A stretch of DNA of 56,776 nt, from NCBI GenBank assembly GCA_000993535.1, contig LBWG01000002.1, positions 1-56,776 of the forward strand. Reading direction: 5' to 3'. The position numbers and the translations under genes are program-made. The stretch comes from Candidatus Uhrbacteria bacterium GW2011_GWF2_39_13. Lineage in GTDB: Bacteria; Patescibacteriota; Patescibacteriia; UBA9934; GWF2-40-263. Of this stretch, positions 9,547-17,704 are shown piece after piece. The notes beneath the pieces were generated by a model. The model did no database searches and was not told the origin of the DNA. It worked only from the letters and a program-made list of their open reading frames with translations. Every line of letters begins with the position of its first letter. Position 1 is the stretch's first letter.

Positions 9547-9906
9547 CTAGTTCGTTACAAGAAGACGTTTTAATCTCTCGTTACGGTGTTTATTTTTCGG
9601 AAGCATTCGTGAAACAGCTCTTCGAAGAACTTCAGATGGATCTATTGACCAAACTTTAGCCATAGTTTCCTGATGTAAACCATGAGCATACTCTGTGTGA
9701 TGCGTATAAACTTTTTGATCAAGTTTTTTAACAGTAACACTCATTTTTGCAGCGTTTATTACTTGTACATGATCACCATCATCAATATGAGGAGTGTATG
9801 TAGGTTTATGTTTTCCAATAAGAAAACGTGCAATCTCTGAGGCAAGACGACCCGGAGATTTTCCTTGTGCATCAATTGTTTGAATTTCCCTCTGCATAAC
9901 TGTCAT
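9547..9906 (-). CDS. rplM: 50S ribosomal protein L13
   Basis: A 119-residue L13 recognisable from IDAQGKSPGRLASEIARFLIGKHKPTYTPH, GDHVQVINAAKMSVT and the AVSRMLPKNKHRNERLKRL block. It is shorter than the roughly 142-residue E. coli protein because it ends soon after the LKRL helix, a C-terminal trim that fits a reduced genome. It lies between rplQ and rpsI with gaps of 3-6 nt, so co-transcription is near certain. Confidence 0.96.
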   Translation of the reverse strand: MTVMQREIQTIDAQGKSPGRLASEIARFLIGKHKPTYTPHIDDGDHVQVINAAKMSVTVKKLDQKVYTHHTEYAHGLHQETMAKVWSIDPSEVLRRAVSRMLPKNKHRNERLKRLLVTN

Positions 9907-9909
9907 ATA

Positions 9910-10260
9910 CTATACAAGTTCTATTTGAACCATATCAGCCCCATCATTTTTTCTGTGACCCAGTTTAATAATACGGGTATATCCACCAGGTCGTTTCAGA
10001 TAACGAGGCCCAAGAACTTCAATAATTTTCTTTACGGGATGTTCGGTATAGAAAAAACTCATTAACTTACGTCGAGAAGTAAGTGATGCGACTTTTCCAG
10101 AAGTAATAGCTTTTTCAACAAAAGGCTTGACGGCTTTTGCTTTTGCTTCCGTTGTCGTAATTTTTTCGTAAAGTATGATATTTGCTGCAAGATTTCTAAG
10201 CAAAGCTTCTCGTGATGCTTTTACTCTACCTAAAATTTTTCCTTTTTTTCTATGACGCAT
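9910..10260 (-). CDS. rplQ: 50S ribosomal protein L17
   Basis: A 116-residue L17 starting MRHRKKGKILGRVKASREALLRNLAANIILYEKITTTEAKAK, the family signature. The C-terminal part RPGGYTRIIKLGHRKNDGADMVQIELV completes the usual bacterial length without extensions. It follows rpoA by 18 nt, the widespread bacterial rpoA-rplQ order. Confidence 0.97.
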   Translation of the reverse strand: MRHRKKGKILGRVKASREALLRNLAANIILYEKITTTEAKAKAVKPFVEKAITSGKVASLTSRRKLMSFFYTEHPVKKIIEVLGPRYLKRPGGYTRIIKLGHRKNDGADMVQIELV

Positions 10261-10278
10261 AAAATATTTCTATCTCTT

Positions 10279-11019
10279 CTAAAATGCAGTTTTTTGATCT
10301 GTTTCAAATGATTCTAACAGTGACGATGGATTGGCATTATTTATCAAAATTGAAAAATAGTCAATCAAAATTTTTGCAGATTCTTGAACAGCCTCTTTAG
10401 GTGAGATAGACCCATCTGTTTCAATATTCATGATGAGCTTATCATAGTTTGTAATTTCACCTACACGCGTATCTTCCACACGATAACCTACATTTCTTAC
10501 CGGTGAAAATAAAGCATCAATTGCAATGGTTCCTAATTCTCGGTTTTCATCTACACGTTCTTCGCTCGTGCTATATCCACGTCCTCTTCTGACTGTTAAC
10601 TCCATTTCTAAGTTTGCTTTATCATCAGTAACAGTAGCGATTACTAAATCAGAATTAATAATTTCTACGTCTGCATTGGGTGTAATATCAGCAGCTGTTA
10701 CAACTTTGGAACCATTAAAACTCAAGTGTAACTTAACAGGTTCATCAGAAAAACACTTCATGCGCAGAGACTTAAGATTCAAGATTATTTCAAGAGCATC
10801 TTCTTTAATACCCTTAACCGATTGAAATTCATGATTTACTCCCTTAATTTTGACTGCTGTTACAGCAGCACCTGGAAGAGATGAAAGTAAGACTCGCCTA
10901 AGAGCGTTTCCTAAAGTTGTACCATATCCATGAAAACAAGGTTCTACTGTTAGAATACCTTCATTTAGACGTTCAGCGTCTTGATATTGAATACGTGATG
11001 GAAGAAGAATATTCTCCAT
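10279..11019 (-). CDS. rpoA: RNA polymerase alpha subunit, N-terminal domain only
   Basis: A 246-residue alpha subunit containing the complete assembly and dimerisation domain: GYGTTLGNALRRVLLSSLPGAAV near residue 32, the insert domain, ENRELGTIAIDALFSPVRNVGYRVEDTRVG and the dimer helix ESAKILIDYFSIL. It stops about 20 residues after that helix, where other bacteria carry a linker and the roughly 80-residue C-terminal domain that binds UP elements and activators. The gene ends at an in-frame stop, 18 nt before rplQ, so no second piece fits in between. The polymerase should assemble but would lack alpha-CTD contacts. Reading errors cannot be excluded, but no alpha-CTD-like sequence is visible in other frames nearby. 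Confidence 0.95.
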   Translation of the reverse strand: MENILLPSRIQYQDAERLNEGILTVEPCFHGYGTTLGNALRRVLLSSLPGAAVTAVKIKGVNHEFQSVKGIKEDALEIILNLKSLRMKCFSDEPVKLHLSFNGSKVVTAADITPNADVEIINSDLVIATVTDDKANLEMELTVRRGRGYSTSEERVDENRELGTIAIDALFSPVRNVGYRVEDTRVGEITNYDKLIMNIETDGSISPKEAVQESAKILIDYFSILINNANPSSLLESFETDQKTAF

Positions 11020-11034
11020 ACAAAATATAGATGA

Positions 11035-11649
11035 TTATCGTGAGTAGAACTCGACGATGAGTGTTGGGTCAAAACCTTGATCAAGGTCCTCCCCCTCAGG
11101 AATTGATGTAATTTTTCCTGTGACAGCTTTTTCATCACGAGCAATCCATCTTGGCAACGTACCTAGATTTGCTGCCTCAGGGATCATCTTTATAATACCC
11201 TTCTCAATCTTAGATGGCTTAATAGATAATTCATCACCCATAGATACACTATAAGAAGGAATATCTACAGAATTTCTATTAACTAAAATGAAACCGTGGT
11301 TAACTATTTGTCGTGCTTGTCTTCGAGTTCTAGCCCAACCAAGACGATAAACAATATTATCAAGTCGAAGTTCTAATAAACGAACAAGACTCTCTGCAGT
11401 ATTACCCTCTTTACGAGAAGCTTTTTTAAAATAACCAGAAAATTGCTTTTCAAGAATACCATAAATAGCCTTGGCTTTTTGTTTCTCTCTTAATTGTTCT
11501 CCGAAAGCGGAAAGTCTTGATCGACTTTTTGCTTGTTTTGGTCCATGAACTCCAGGAGGATATGCCCGACGTCGAACATATTTTTCTTTACCCAAAACGA
11601 TACCGAGTCGACGTGAAAGTTTTACAATTGGTGTTCGCTGTTTTGCCAT
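11035..11649 (-). CDS. rpsD: 30S ribosomal protein S4
   Basis: A 204-residue S4 of full length. It has the YPPGVHG block near residue 31, QLREKQKAKAIYGILEKQF, and an S4 RNA-binding domain RLDNIVYRLGWARTRRQARQIVNHGFILVN at about residues 92-150. The N-terminus has no zinc-binding cysteines, so it is the C-minus form. It sits between rpsK and rpoA, the standard order. In E. coli S4 represses this operon; no matching pseudoknot can be claimed here. Confidence 0.97.
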   Translation of the reverse strand: MAKQRTPIVKLSRRLGIVLGKEKYVRRRAYPPGVHGPKQAKSRSRLSAFGEQLREKQKAKAIYGILEKQFSGYFKKASRKEGNTAESLVRLLELRLDNIVYRLGWARTRRQARQIVNHGFILVNRNSVDIPSYSVSMGDELSIKPSKIEKGIIKMIPEAANLGTLPRWIARDEKAVTGKITSIPEGEDLDQGFDPTLIVEFYSR

Positions 11650-11653
11650 ATCT

Positions 11654-12052
11654 TTAGACGCGTCGTGGTTTGGATTGACGACAACCGTTATGTGGTAATG
11701 GTGTTGTATCTTTTAATGAAAGCACTTGAAACCCATTAGCATTAAGAGCTCTGATTGCGGAATCACGTCCAGTACCAACTCCTTTTACATAAACATTTAA
11801 TTCTCGAAGTCCGATCTCTTTGACTCGATCAGCAACGGTCTTTACAACAACACTTGCGGCATAAGGAGTAGATTTTTTTGGTCCTTTAAAACCACAGTTA
11901 CCTGCACTAGACCAACCTAACGTATTTCCATTTAAATCGGTAAGTGTAATTATGGTGTTGTTATACGTTGCTTGAATATAAGCACAACCCTGAGAAATTT
12001 GACGGGCTACTTTTTTCTTTGTTCGGGTCTTCGTTTTAGTCTGTACTGTCAT
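11654..12052 (-). CDS. rpsK: 30S ribosomal protein S11
   Basis: A 132-residue S11 with AYIQATYNNTIITLTDLNGNTLGWSSAGNCGFKGPKKSTPYAA, GVGTGRDSAIRALNANG and the TPLPHNGCRQSKPRRV tail, which contains the conserved HNGC site. The N-terminal 15 residues are basic and disordered-looking. It starts 3 nt after the rpsM stop, inside the ribosomal operon. Confidence 0.97.
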   Translation of the reverse strand: MTVQTKTKTRTKKKVARQISQGCAYIQATYNNTIITLTDLNGNTLGWSSAGNCGFKGPKKSTPYAASVVVKTVADRVKEIGLRELNVYVKGVGTGRDSAIRALNANGFQVLSLKDTTPLPHNGCRQSKPRRV

Positions 12053-12055
12053 AGT

Positions 12056-12442
12056 TTAGGTCTTTGTAAGGGTTCGACGACCACTTCCTGTTGTACGTCG
12101 AACATTTCCTCTAACGGTACGAGAATTTGATTTTGTACGTTGGCCTCTAGCTGGAAGATTTTTTGCGTGACGAGTGCCTCTGTAAGAATTGATCTCTTTA
12201 AGTCGTTTAATATTTGAAATTTTATCTCGTCGGAGATCTCCTTCAAGTCGATAATTTTTTTCAAGAAGAATTCTGATATTATTAACTTGATCATCGTTCA
12301 AGTCTTTTGTACGAATATTTTCATCAACTTGCACTTGAGAAAGAATCTTTTTTGATGTAGTAATCCCTACACCATAAATATACGTTAAAGCAATAACGAT
12401 ACGCTTGTCTGACGGAATGGTGACTCCTGCTATACGTGCCAT
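12056..12442 (-). CDS. rpsM: 30S ribosomal protein S13
   Basis: A 128-residue S13 opening MARIAGVTIPSDKRIVIALTYIYGVG, with the helix-turn core and the C-terminal tail RGTRHAKNLPARGQRTKSNSRT that contacts the tRNAs and the head of the 30S subunit. Length and motifs are complete. It lies 9 nt after rpmJ and 3 nt before rpsK. Confidence 0.97.
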   Translation of the reverse strand: MARIAGVTIPSDKRIVIALTYIYGVGITTSKKILSQVQVDENIRTKDLNDDQVNNIRILLEKNYRLEGDLRRDKISNIKRLKEINSYRGTRHAKNLPARGQRTKSNSRTVRGNVRRTTGSGRRTLTKT

Positions 12443-12451
12443 AGTGAAAGT

Positions 12452-12565
12452 TTAACCTTGTCGTTGTTTATGACGAGGATTCTTACAAATAACAACCACA
12501 CGACCTTCTCGTCGAGTGACCTTGCAATCGCGACAAATTTTTTTTGCTGAAGTTCGTACTTTCAT
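12452..12565 (-). CDS. rpmJ: 50S ribosomal protein L36 (missed by the ORF track)
   Basis: A 37-residue ORF too short for the supplied track: [21 protein letters not shown] and onward, ending RHKQRQG. The zinc-ribbon pattern is present with ligands C11, C14, C27 and H32 (CRDC, then ICKNPRH). This is the C+ type of L36. It sits between infA and rpsM exactly where bacterial operons place it. A hairpin occupies the interval between infA and this gene. Confidence 0.97.
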   Translation of the reverse strand: MKVRTSAKKICRDCKVTRREGRVVVICKNPRHKQRQG

Positions 12566-12571
12566 AATTAT

Positions 12572-12600
12572 AAACGTCATCGAAACGATCGATGACGTTT
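12572..12600 (-). promoter_or_regulatory. Hairpin between infA and rpmJ
   Basis: Perfect 12-bp inverted repeat AAACGTCATCGA / TCGATGACGTTT with a 5-nt loop fills the 36-nt gap between the infA stop and the rpmJ start. No T-run follows on the minus strand, so it is more likely an mRNA-stabilising or translational control element than a terminator. Confidence 0.6.
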
Positions 12601-12601
12601 G

Positions 12602-12823
12602 CTAGAATCTATATACAACCCGACCTTTTGTAAGATCGTACGGACTAATTTCCACCTTTATATCATCACCTGGGAGAATTCTGATTCGAAACTTTCTCAT
12701 TTTTCCAGATAAGTGACCCGTAATTAGCTGTCCATTTTCTAATTTTATTTTGAAATTTGCAGCAGGTAGAAGTTCTTCTACCGTACCCCGCATCTCAATG
12801 AAGTCTTTAGTCATCTTTTCCAT
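12602..12823 (-). CDS. infA: Translation initiation factor IF-1
   Basis: A 73-residue OB-fold protein from the ATG at 12823 ([13 protein letters not shown]); the track start at 12850 adds nine residues not seen in the family. Motifs: [60 protein letters not shown], the whole IF-1 domain. It binds the 30S A site during initiation. It is the first gene of the ribosomal operon, about 65 nt after the predicted transcription start. Confidence 0.95.
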   Translation of the reverse strand: MEKMTKDFIEMRGTVEELLPAANFKIKLENGQLITGHLSGKMRKFRIRILPGDDIKVEISPYDLTKGRVVYRF

Positions 12824-12896
12824 AATGAAATAACGAAACAATACTAACACTCATGGACAAAAATGACAAGAAATCACTGAAATTTAAGGCGTCGGT

Positions 12897-12925
12897 ATTG
12901 TACTCATCAATAAATGTGTTGTCAA
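12897..12925 (-). promoter_or_regulatory. Consensus sigma70 promoter of the infA-rpsI operon
   Basis: On the minus strand TTGACA (12925-12920), exactly 17 nt, then TACAAT (12902-12897). Transcription would start near 12890, giving infA a leader of about 65 nt. It is the only strong promoter seen upstream of the nine-gene ribosomal block. Confidence 0.8.
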
Positions 12926-12977
12926 GAATACATCCGTGGATAACCAAAAGTGTTTTTAATCTAATTTTATTTCTTTT

Positions 12978-14873
12978 TTATAGAAGAATAGCCTTAATTC
13001 TACGGATACCACTTGCAGCTGATTCCTCTTTAATAATTTTGAAAGATCCCAATATTCCGGTTCTATCAACATGAGGACCTCCACAAACTTCTTTACTAAA
13101 ATAATCTTCTATTGAATCTTCTCCAATAAAATAGACCTTAATTTGATCACCTAATTGAGCATACTTATCTTCAAATAAACCTATAGCTCCACGCTTTTTT
13201 GCCTCATCTAATGTAAGAATCTCATAATGAACGGGAAGATTTTTTGAAATAACATCATTGATGATTCGCTCAACTTCTTGAATCTGTTCTTGTGTCATCT
13301 TCTCAGAATGAAAAAAATCAAAACGTAGACGTTCAGGTGTAATATTAGATCCTTTTTGTTCAACATGATTTCCAAGAACTTTACGAAGAGTTTGATGAAG
13401 AAGGTGGGTAACCGTATGCAGACGTGTCGTGGCTTCTGAATGGTCAGCAAGTCCACCAACAAATTTTTGTCCTGAACCCGCACGTGAAAGATCTTGATGT
13501 CTCTTAAATTCTTCTTGAAACTGATTTATATTTACTTTAATTCCAAATGACCGTTGTAATTCCTCAAGGGTTAACTCGAAAGGAAATCCATAAGACTGAT
13601 AAAGATCAAAAGCATTTTTACCCGTAAATGTTTTCGTTTTTTCAGCAATAGAACGAAGCTCCCGATATCCTTTATCGACTGTTCGACAAAATTTCACTTC
13701 TTCTTGTTCAAATATATTTTGAATTTCTTTTGTTTTTAAGCTCAAATTCGGATAAATATCCTTATACACTGTAGTAAAAGCTTCCACGGATTGATAAAGA
13801 CAAGAAGAGCCTGTCGAAAATTGCCAGGCTCGAAAAATAGCCCGTCGCATCAAGCGCCGAACAAAATAGCCTTGATCTTTATTAGAGGGGAAAACGCCGT
13901 CTCCAATTAAAAATACCGTAGCACGAACATGATCGGCAATAATCCGTAATGTACGTTTTTGATCTTCTGTAGCGTGATAATAATCTAAACCAAATTGAGA
14001 TTTTACTTGAGCAAAAAATGGTTGAAATATATCCAGAGTAAATATATCAGGATTATTGTTAACGGCAGCAGCAATCCTCTCCAGACCAGATCCATGATCA
14101 ATATTAGGAGATTCCAGTGGAACAAACCTGTCTTCACTCTCTTTTAAGTAAGCCATAAAAACATTGTTCCCGATCTCCATGAACCGTCCACAGTCACAAT
14201 TTGGATGACATTCCTTTCCCCATTTTGGATCATGAGCAGTTCCAAAATCGTAAAACATTTCTGAATCAGGTCCACATGGATCACCTACCATCGTTGTCGT
14301 GGGGCCGGTCTTTCCACGATTCCACCAATTCTTCTTTCCGTCATAATAAAAAATACGTTCTCCAAATTTCATCCGTCGTTTATAACCTGCTTCTTCAGAA
14401 CCAATTTCCACATCTACGGCTTCAATTCCAACTCGGGCAAACTGTTCTTTCCACAACTGTCCTGCTTCTACATCTTTGGGGATATTCAACTGTGCATCTC
14501 CGATAAAACAGGTTATGTAAAGTTTTTTAGGATTAAGTCCAATACTCATTAAAAAATCAAACATCCAAAAAATCTGCTCTCGTTTAAAATAGTCACCAAG
14601 TGACCAATTACCAAGCATTTCAAAAAAGGTTGTATGGCGATTATCCCCTACTTCATCAATATCTTGTGATCGAAAACATTTCTGTGAATCAACAAGTCTA
14701 TGACCTTGTGGATGTTTTTCACCTAATAAAAAAGAAATCATTGGCTGCATGCCTGAGCCTGTAAAGAGTGTTGTTGGATCATTATTTGGAACCAAAGAAG
14801 CCGAAGGAAGAATCGCATGTCCTTTTTCCTCAAAAAAATGAAGATATGCAGACCTAATTTCATAAATATTCAT
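12978..14873 (-). CDS. alaS: Alanyl-tRNA synthetase without C-Ala domain
   Basis: About 631 residues against roughly 875 in E. coli. The class II catalytic core is complete (TLFTGSGMQPMISFLLG, FRSQDIDEVGDNRHTTFFEMLGNWSLGDYFKRE, GSGLERIAA), as are the tRNA-binding helical region and the editing domain with its zinc motif (RLHTVTHLLHQTL, SKEVCGGPHVDRTG). The protein ends directly after the editing domain, so the linker and the C-terminal C-Ala (DHHA1-like) domain are missing. The ATG at 14873 (MNIYEIR) is preferred over 14882 because a TATAGA element lies 11 nt before it, again a leaderless arrangement. The enzyme should charge and edit, probably as a monomer. Confidence 0.95.
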   Translation of the reverse strand: MNIYEIRSAYLHFFEEKGHAILPSASLVPNNDPTTLFTGSGMQPMISFLLGEKHPQGHRLVDSQKCFRSQDIDEVGDNRHTTFFEMLGNWSLGDYFKREQIFWMFDFLMSIGLNPKKLYITCFIGDAQLNIPKDVEAGQLWKEQFARVGIEAVDVEIGSEEAGYKRRMKFGERIFYYDGKKNWWNRGKTGPTTTMVGDPCGPDSEMFYDFGTAHDPKWGKECHPNCDCGRFMEIGNNVFMAYLKESEDRFVPLESPNIDHGSGLERIAAAVNNNPDIFTLDIFQPFFAQVKSQFGLDYYHATEDQKRTLRIIADHVRATVFLIGDGVFPSNKDQGYFVRRLMRRAIFRAWQFSTGSSCLYQSVEAFTTVYKDIYPNLSLKTKEIQNIFEQEEVKFCRTVDKGYRELRSIAEKTKTFTGKNAFDLYQSYGFPFELTLEELQRSFGIKVNINQFQEEFKRHQDLSRAGSGQKFVGGLADHSEATTRLHTVTHLLHQTLRKVLGNHVEQKGSNITPERLRFDFFHSEKMTQEQIQEVERIINDVISKNLPVHYEILTLDEAKKRGAIGLFEDKYAQLGDQIKVYFIGEDSIEDYFSKEVCGGPHVDRTGILGSFKIIKEESAASGIRRIKAILL

Positions 14874-14912
14874 AACGCTCATATTCTATAAAAGTCCATT
14901 TTTATCGTCCAA

Positions 14913-16520
14913 TTAATTATCAGGAGCCACTTCAGCGAGTTTGACATGACGTAAGGCATGACGTTTGAGTGCGTCAATAAGTCTCTTTTGCTCTTGAACA
15001 CCCAAAAACATTCCTAAAATAACATAGACGAGCAAACCAGCACCACCTGCAATAAATGCTTGGAGAAAAACCCCGATAAATGTTTCTAATGGAATAAAAG
15101 AAACAACGATAGGTTTAAGAAATTGCATAACTACCGCTGCAAAAAGACCGCAAGTAACCATCTTCAACAATGAACTGAAAATAATAGATTCTTGTAATGT
15201 TCCCACTCGTTGTCTTAAAGAAATCCAAAGAAGCAAGGCATTTATTATGGAAGAAATGGAATAAGCTATAGCTAAAGAGATAACTCCAAAACTCTGACGA
15301 AAAAGAAAAGCACTGAGAATTCCAACAAATGCTGAAACAAAAGCAATCGTCAAAGGAGTGATGGTATCGTGTAAAGCATAAAAGGCGCGAGCAAGTAAAT
15401 ACACCAAAGACTGAGGGATAAACGTGAGAGCAAAAAAAGCCAATGTATCAGCCGTCAAAATCGTTGCAGACCAGTCAAAGGCTCCGGCTCCGACAACCAC
15501 ACGCACAATCTGTGCACGAAAAATCAAAAATAAGAGCGTCATGGGAATAAGCAAATAACACAACTGACTCGTTGTGTTAGAAACCGTTTCAATAAATTTA
15601 GATAATTCTTTCTTTTCTATAAATTCTGATAATGTCGGAAAAACAGCGATAGCAAAAGAGACACCAAAAATCCCCACAGCAAAAAATTGAATGTTGTAAG
15701 CAAATTGAAAAACAGTAAGACTACCTGCAACAAAGGTGGAAGCAATGATGGTTAGAATCATGAACATTAATTGATTAACGGCCAAACCAATGGTTCGTGG
15801 TCCCATAAGCCTTCCCATTTCACATATATCTTTTGAACGAATATTAAAAAGAAAACGATAGCGATAACCTGTCCCCCTCATTCCTATCACTTGTGTACAT
15901 AAATGAAGAAAAGCTCCTAAAACAACTCCCCAAGCAAGACCAACAGATCCAAAAAGTGGTTCTAACCAAAGGGCTCCAATGAGAATACCGGCATTATAAA
16001 AAAGAGGAGCAAGAGAATAAACAAAAAAATGTTTTAAACTTTGTAATACTGAACCATAAATGAGTGAAATAGCTAAAAAAATTTGACCTAAAAACATGAT
16101 GCGCATGAAAAGAGTGACCTTTACTTGTTTAAATTCCTCAAATCCTGGAGCAATAACATGCGCTAATGGTGTCGCAAAAAAAATAAATATAAGAGAAAAA
16201 ACAAGAATGGTTCCTCCAATAAGATGAACGGCATTGTTAGTAAAATCCCATGCTCTGTGTCTGTTTAACGGTTTGTGATAATGAGAAAGAAAAATGGGAA
16301 TAAAACTTGCAGATAAAGCTCCAACCACAATTAAATTAAACAAAAAATCAGGAATTTTAAAAGCTGCATAATAAACATCTAGAGTGTCTCCTGCCCCAAA
16401 TGTTCCAGCTAAAATTCTGTCACGAATGAATCCAACTAAACGACTTGTTAATGACAGAATACCAACAATCGCTGCCGCTCCAATTATCGTCTTCGATTCT
16501 CTTTCAAAAAAATTAAACAT
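14913..16520 (-). CDS. murJ: Lipid II flippase MurJ
   Basis: About 535 residues with 14 predicted membrane segments, of the MurJ/MviN branch of MOP exporters: AAAIVGILSLTSRLVGFIRDRILAGTFGAGDTLDVYYAAFKIPDFLFNLIVVGALSASFIPIF is diagnostic. It flips lipid II for peptidoglycan synthesis. The ATG at 16520 (MFNFFERESK), overlapping the upstream gene's stop by 8 nt, is preferred over the longer track start at 16550. It sits downstream of a PKD/calcium-repeat surface protein and upstream of alaS. Confidence 0.93.
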   Translation of the reverse strand: MFNFFERESKTIIGAAAIVGILSLTSRLVGFIRDRILAGTFGAGDTLDVYYAAFKIPDFLFNLIVVGALSASFIPIFLSHYHKPLNRHRAWDFTNNAVHLIGGTILVFSLIFIFFATPLAHVIAPGFEEFKQVKVTLFMRIMFLGQIFLAISLIYGSVLQSLKHFFVYSLAPLFYNAGILIGALWLEPLFGSVGLAWGVVLGAFLHLCTQVIGMRGTGYRYRFLFNIRSKDICEMGRLMGPRTIGLAVNQLMFMILTIIASTFVAGSLTVFQFAYNIQFFAVGIFGVSFAIAVFPTLSEFIEKKELSKFIETVSNTTSQLCYLLIPMTLLFLIFRAQIVRVVVGAGAFDWSATILTADTLAFFALTFIPQSLVYLLARAFYALHDTITPLTIAFVSAFVGILSAFLFRQSFGVISLAIAYSISSIINALLLWISLRQRVGTLQESIIFSSLLKMVTCGLFAAVVMQFLKPIVVSFIPLETFIGVFLQAFIAGGAGLLVYVILGMFLGVQEQKRLIDALKRHALRHVKLAEVAPDN

Positions 16521-17700
16521 GTAATGATTCTTTAGAATGTTTTTTTCCAAGAAAAATGAAAAAAATGATAGCGATGACTAGTAAGAAACTCAAAAGTCCA
16601 AGCGATACCACAACTAAACGATTTGAAAGACTAAAAAATGGAACAAAAACAGTTGTTGAATCCGTTGAGACAACACCGGAAGAATCTGTCATTGTTAAAG
16701 AAATCGTAAAGGCTCCTGGAGAATTATAGGTGTGACTAACAAGAGATTTTGATGAGGTAACACCGTCACCAAAATTCCAAACATAAATTGTGGAATCATT
16801 TGATGGAGCGAGCACTTCAAATGTAAAGGTATTCCACGTATCACGCCTAGATCGAAATACAGTATTTGGGGAAATAGTGACTTCATTTGTTTCTAATTGT
16901 GTCTTCTCTTGAGGTTCTTCATTTTGAACCGTTGTCGTTTGATTAGATTGCGTATTTGAAGTTTCACGAATCGTTTCAGCAACCTTCGTCACAATTTGTT
17001 GAAATGTTTCTTGTGTATTGGAAACCTCAGAGGAATTAACTGTCTCATTTGTCTCTTCTCGAAGAATTTCAATAACTGTTTTTTCTTTATCTGTCGGATA
17101 AACATCTTGAGGATCATTCACACCATCTCCATCTGAATCAACAAGTATCGTATTTGTTCCAAGTTCTGCCTCCACTTCATCAGACAAACCATCTCCATCA
17201 TCATCCTGATCACAAACATCTCCTTGACCATCGCCATCGGAATCAAGCTGCGTAGAATTGGCAACGGTAGGACAATTATCACTTTTTTCATCTATTCCAT
17301 CGCGATCAGAATCTATTATGGGAGTCATTTTTCCTGTGATTGTCGTATTATTAGATGAGTTAGTATCTTCAGGATCTGTCCCTCCTACTTGAGCCATGAT
17401 ATTAAATTCGGAAGTAGGAATAATAAAGTCAACATACACTTCCTCTAGATTTCCATTTTTTAATAAAGAAATAGCTTGAGGCTGTCCAATCAAAGAAGCT
17501 CCTTGATAAAAACTGACGTATCCGGAAACATCTTGATCACCAACATTGTGAACGGTTGCATAAATACGAATAGCGTCACCCACAACAAAAATTTCTTTTG
17601 AAAAATGAACATCTCCCTGATCTATACTTAAATCTACAGCAGCATGAGTTACGAAAGGGAAAAAGAGAATGAAGAAAGAAAAAAAGAAATAACGTTTCAT
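16513..17700 (-). CDS. Secreted PKD and thrombospondin-type-3 repeat protein, membrane anchored
   Basis: A 395-residue surface protein. A signal peptide (MKRYFFFSFFILFFPFVTHA) is followed by a CARDB-like beta domain (residues 25-125), calcium-binding thrombospondin type 3 repeats with DSDRDGIDEKSDNCP, DSDGDGQGDVCDQDDDGDG and DSDGDGVNDPQD, a Thr/Gln/Asn-rich spacer, a PKD domain (YVWNFGDGVTSSKSLVSHTYNSPGAF, about residues 300-345) and a C-terminal membrane helix with a KKHSK tail. It is exposed outside the cell and anchored at the C-terminus. Function is probably adhesion or cell-wall architecture. It overlaps murJ and may be co-expressed with it. Confidence 0.85.
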   Translation of the reverse strand: MKRYFFFSFFILFFPFVTHAAVDLSIDQGDVHFSKEIFVVGDAIRIYATVHNVGDQDVSGYVSFYQGASLIGQPQAISLLKNGNLEEVYVDFIIPTSEFNIMAQVGGTDPEDTNSSNNTTITGKMTPIIDSDRDGIDEKSDNCPTVANSTQLDSDGDGQGDVCDQDDDGDGLSDEVEAELGTNTILVDSDGDGVNDPQDVYPTDKEKTVIEILREETNETVNSSEVSNTQETFQQIVTKVAETIRETSNTQSNQTTTVQNEEPQEKTQLETNEVTISPNTVFRSRRDTWNTFTFEVLAPSNDSTIYVWNFGDGVTSSKSLVSHTYNSPGAFTISLTMTDSSGVVSTDSTTVFVPFFSLSNRLVVVSLGLLSFLLVIAIIFFIFLGKKHSKESLHV

Positions 17701-17704
17701 AAAA

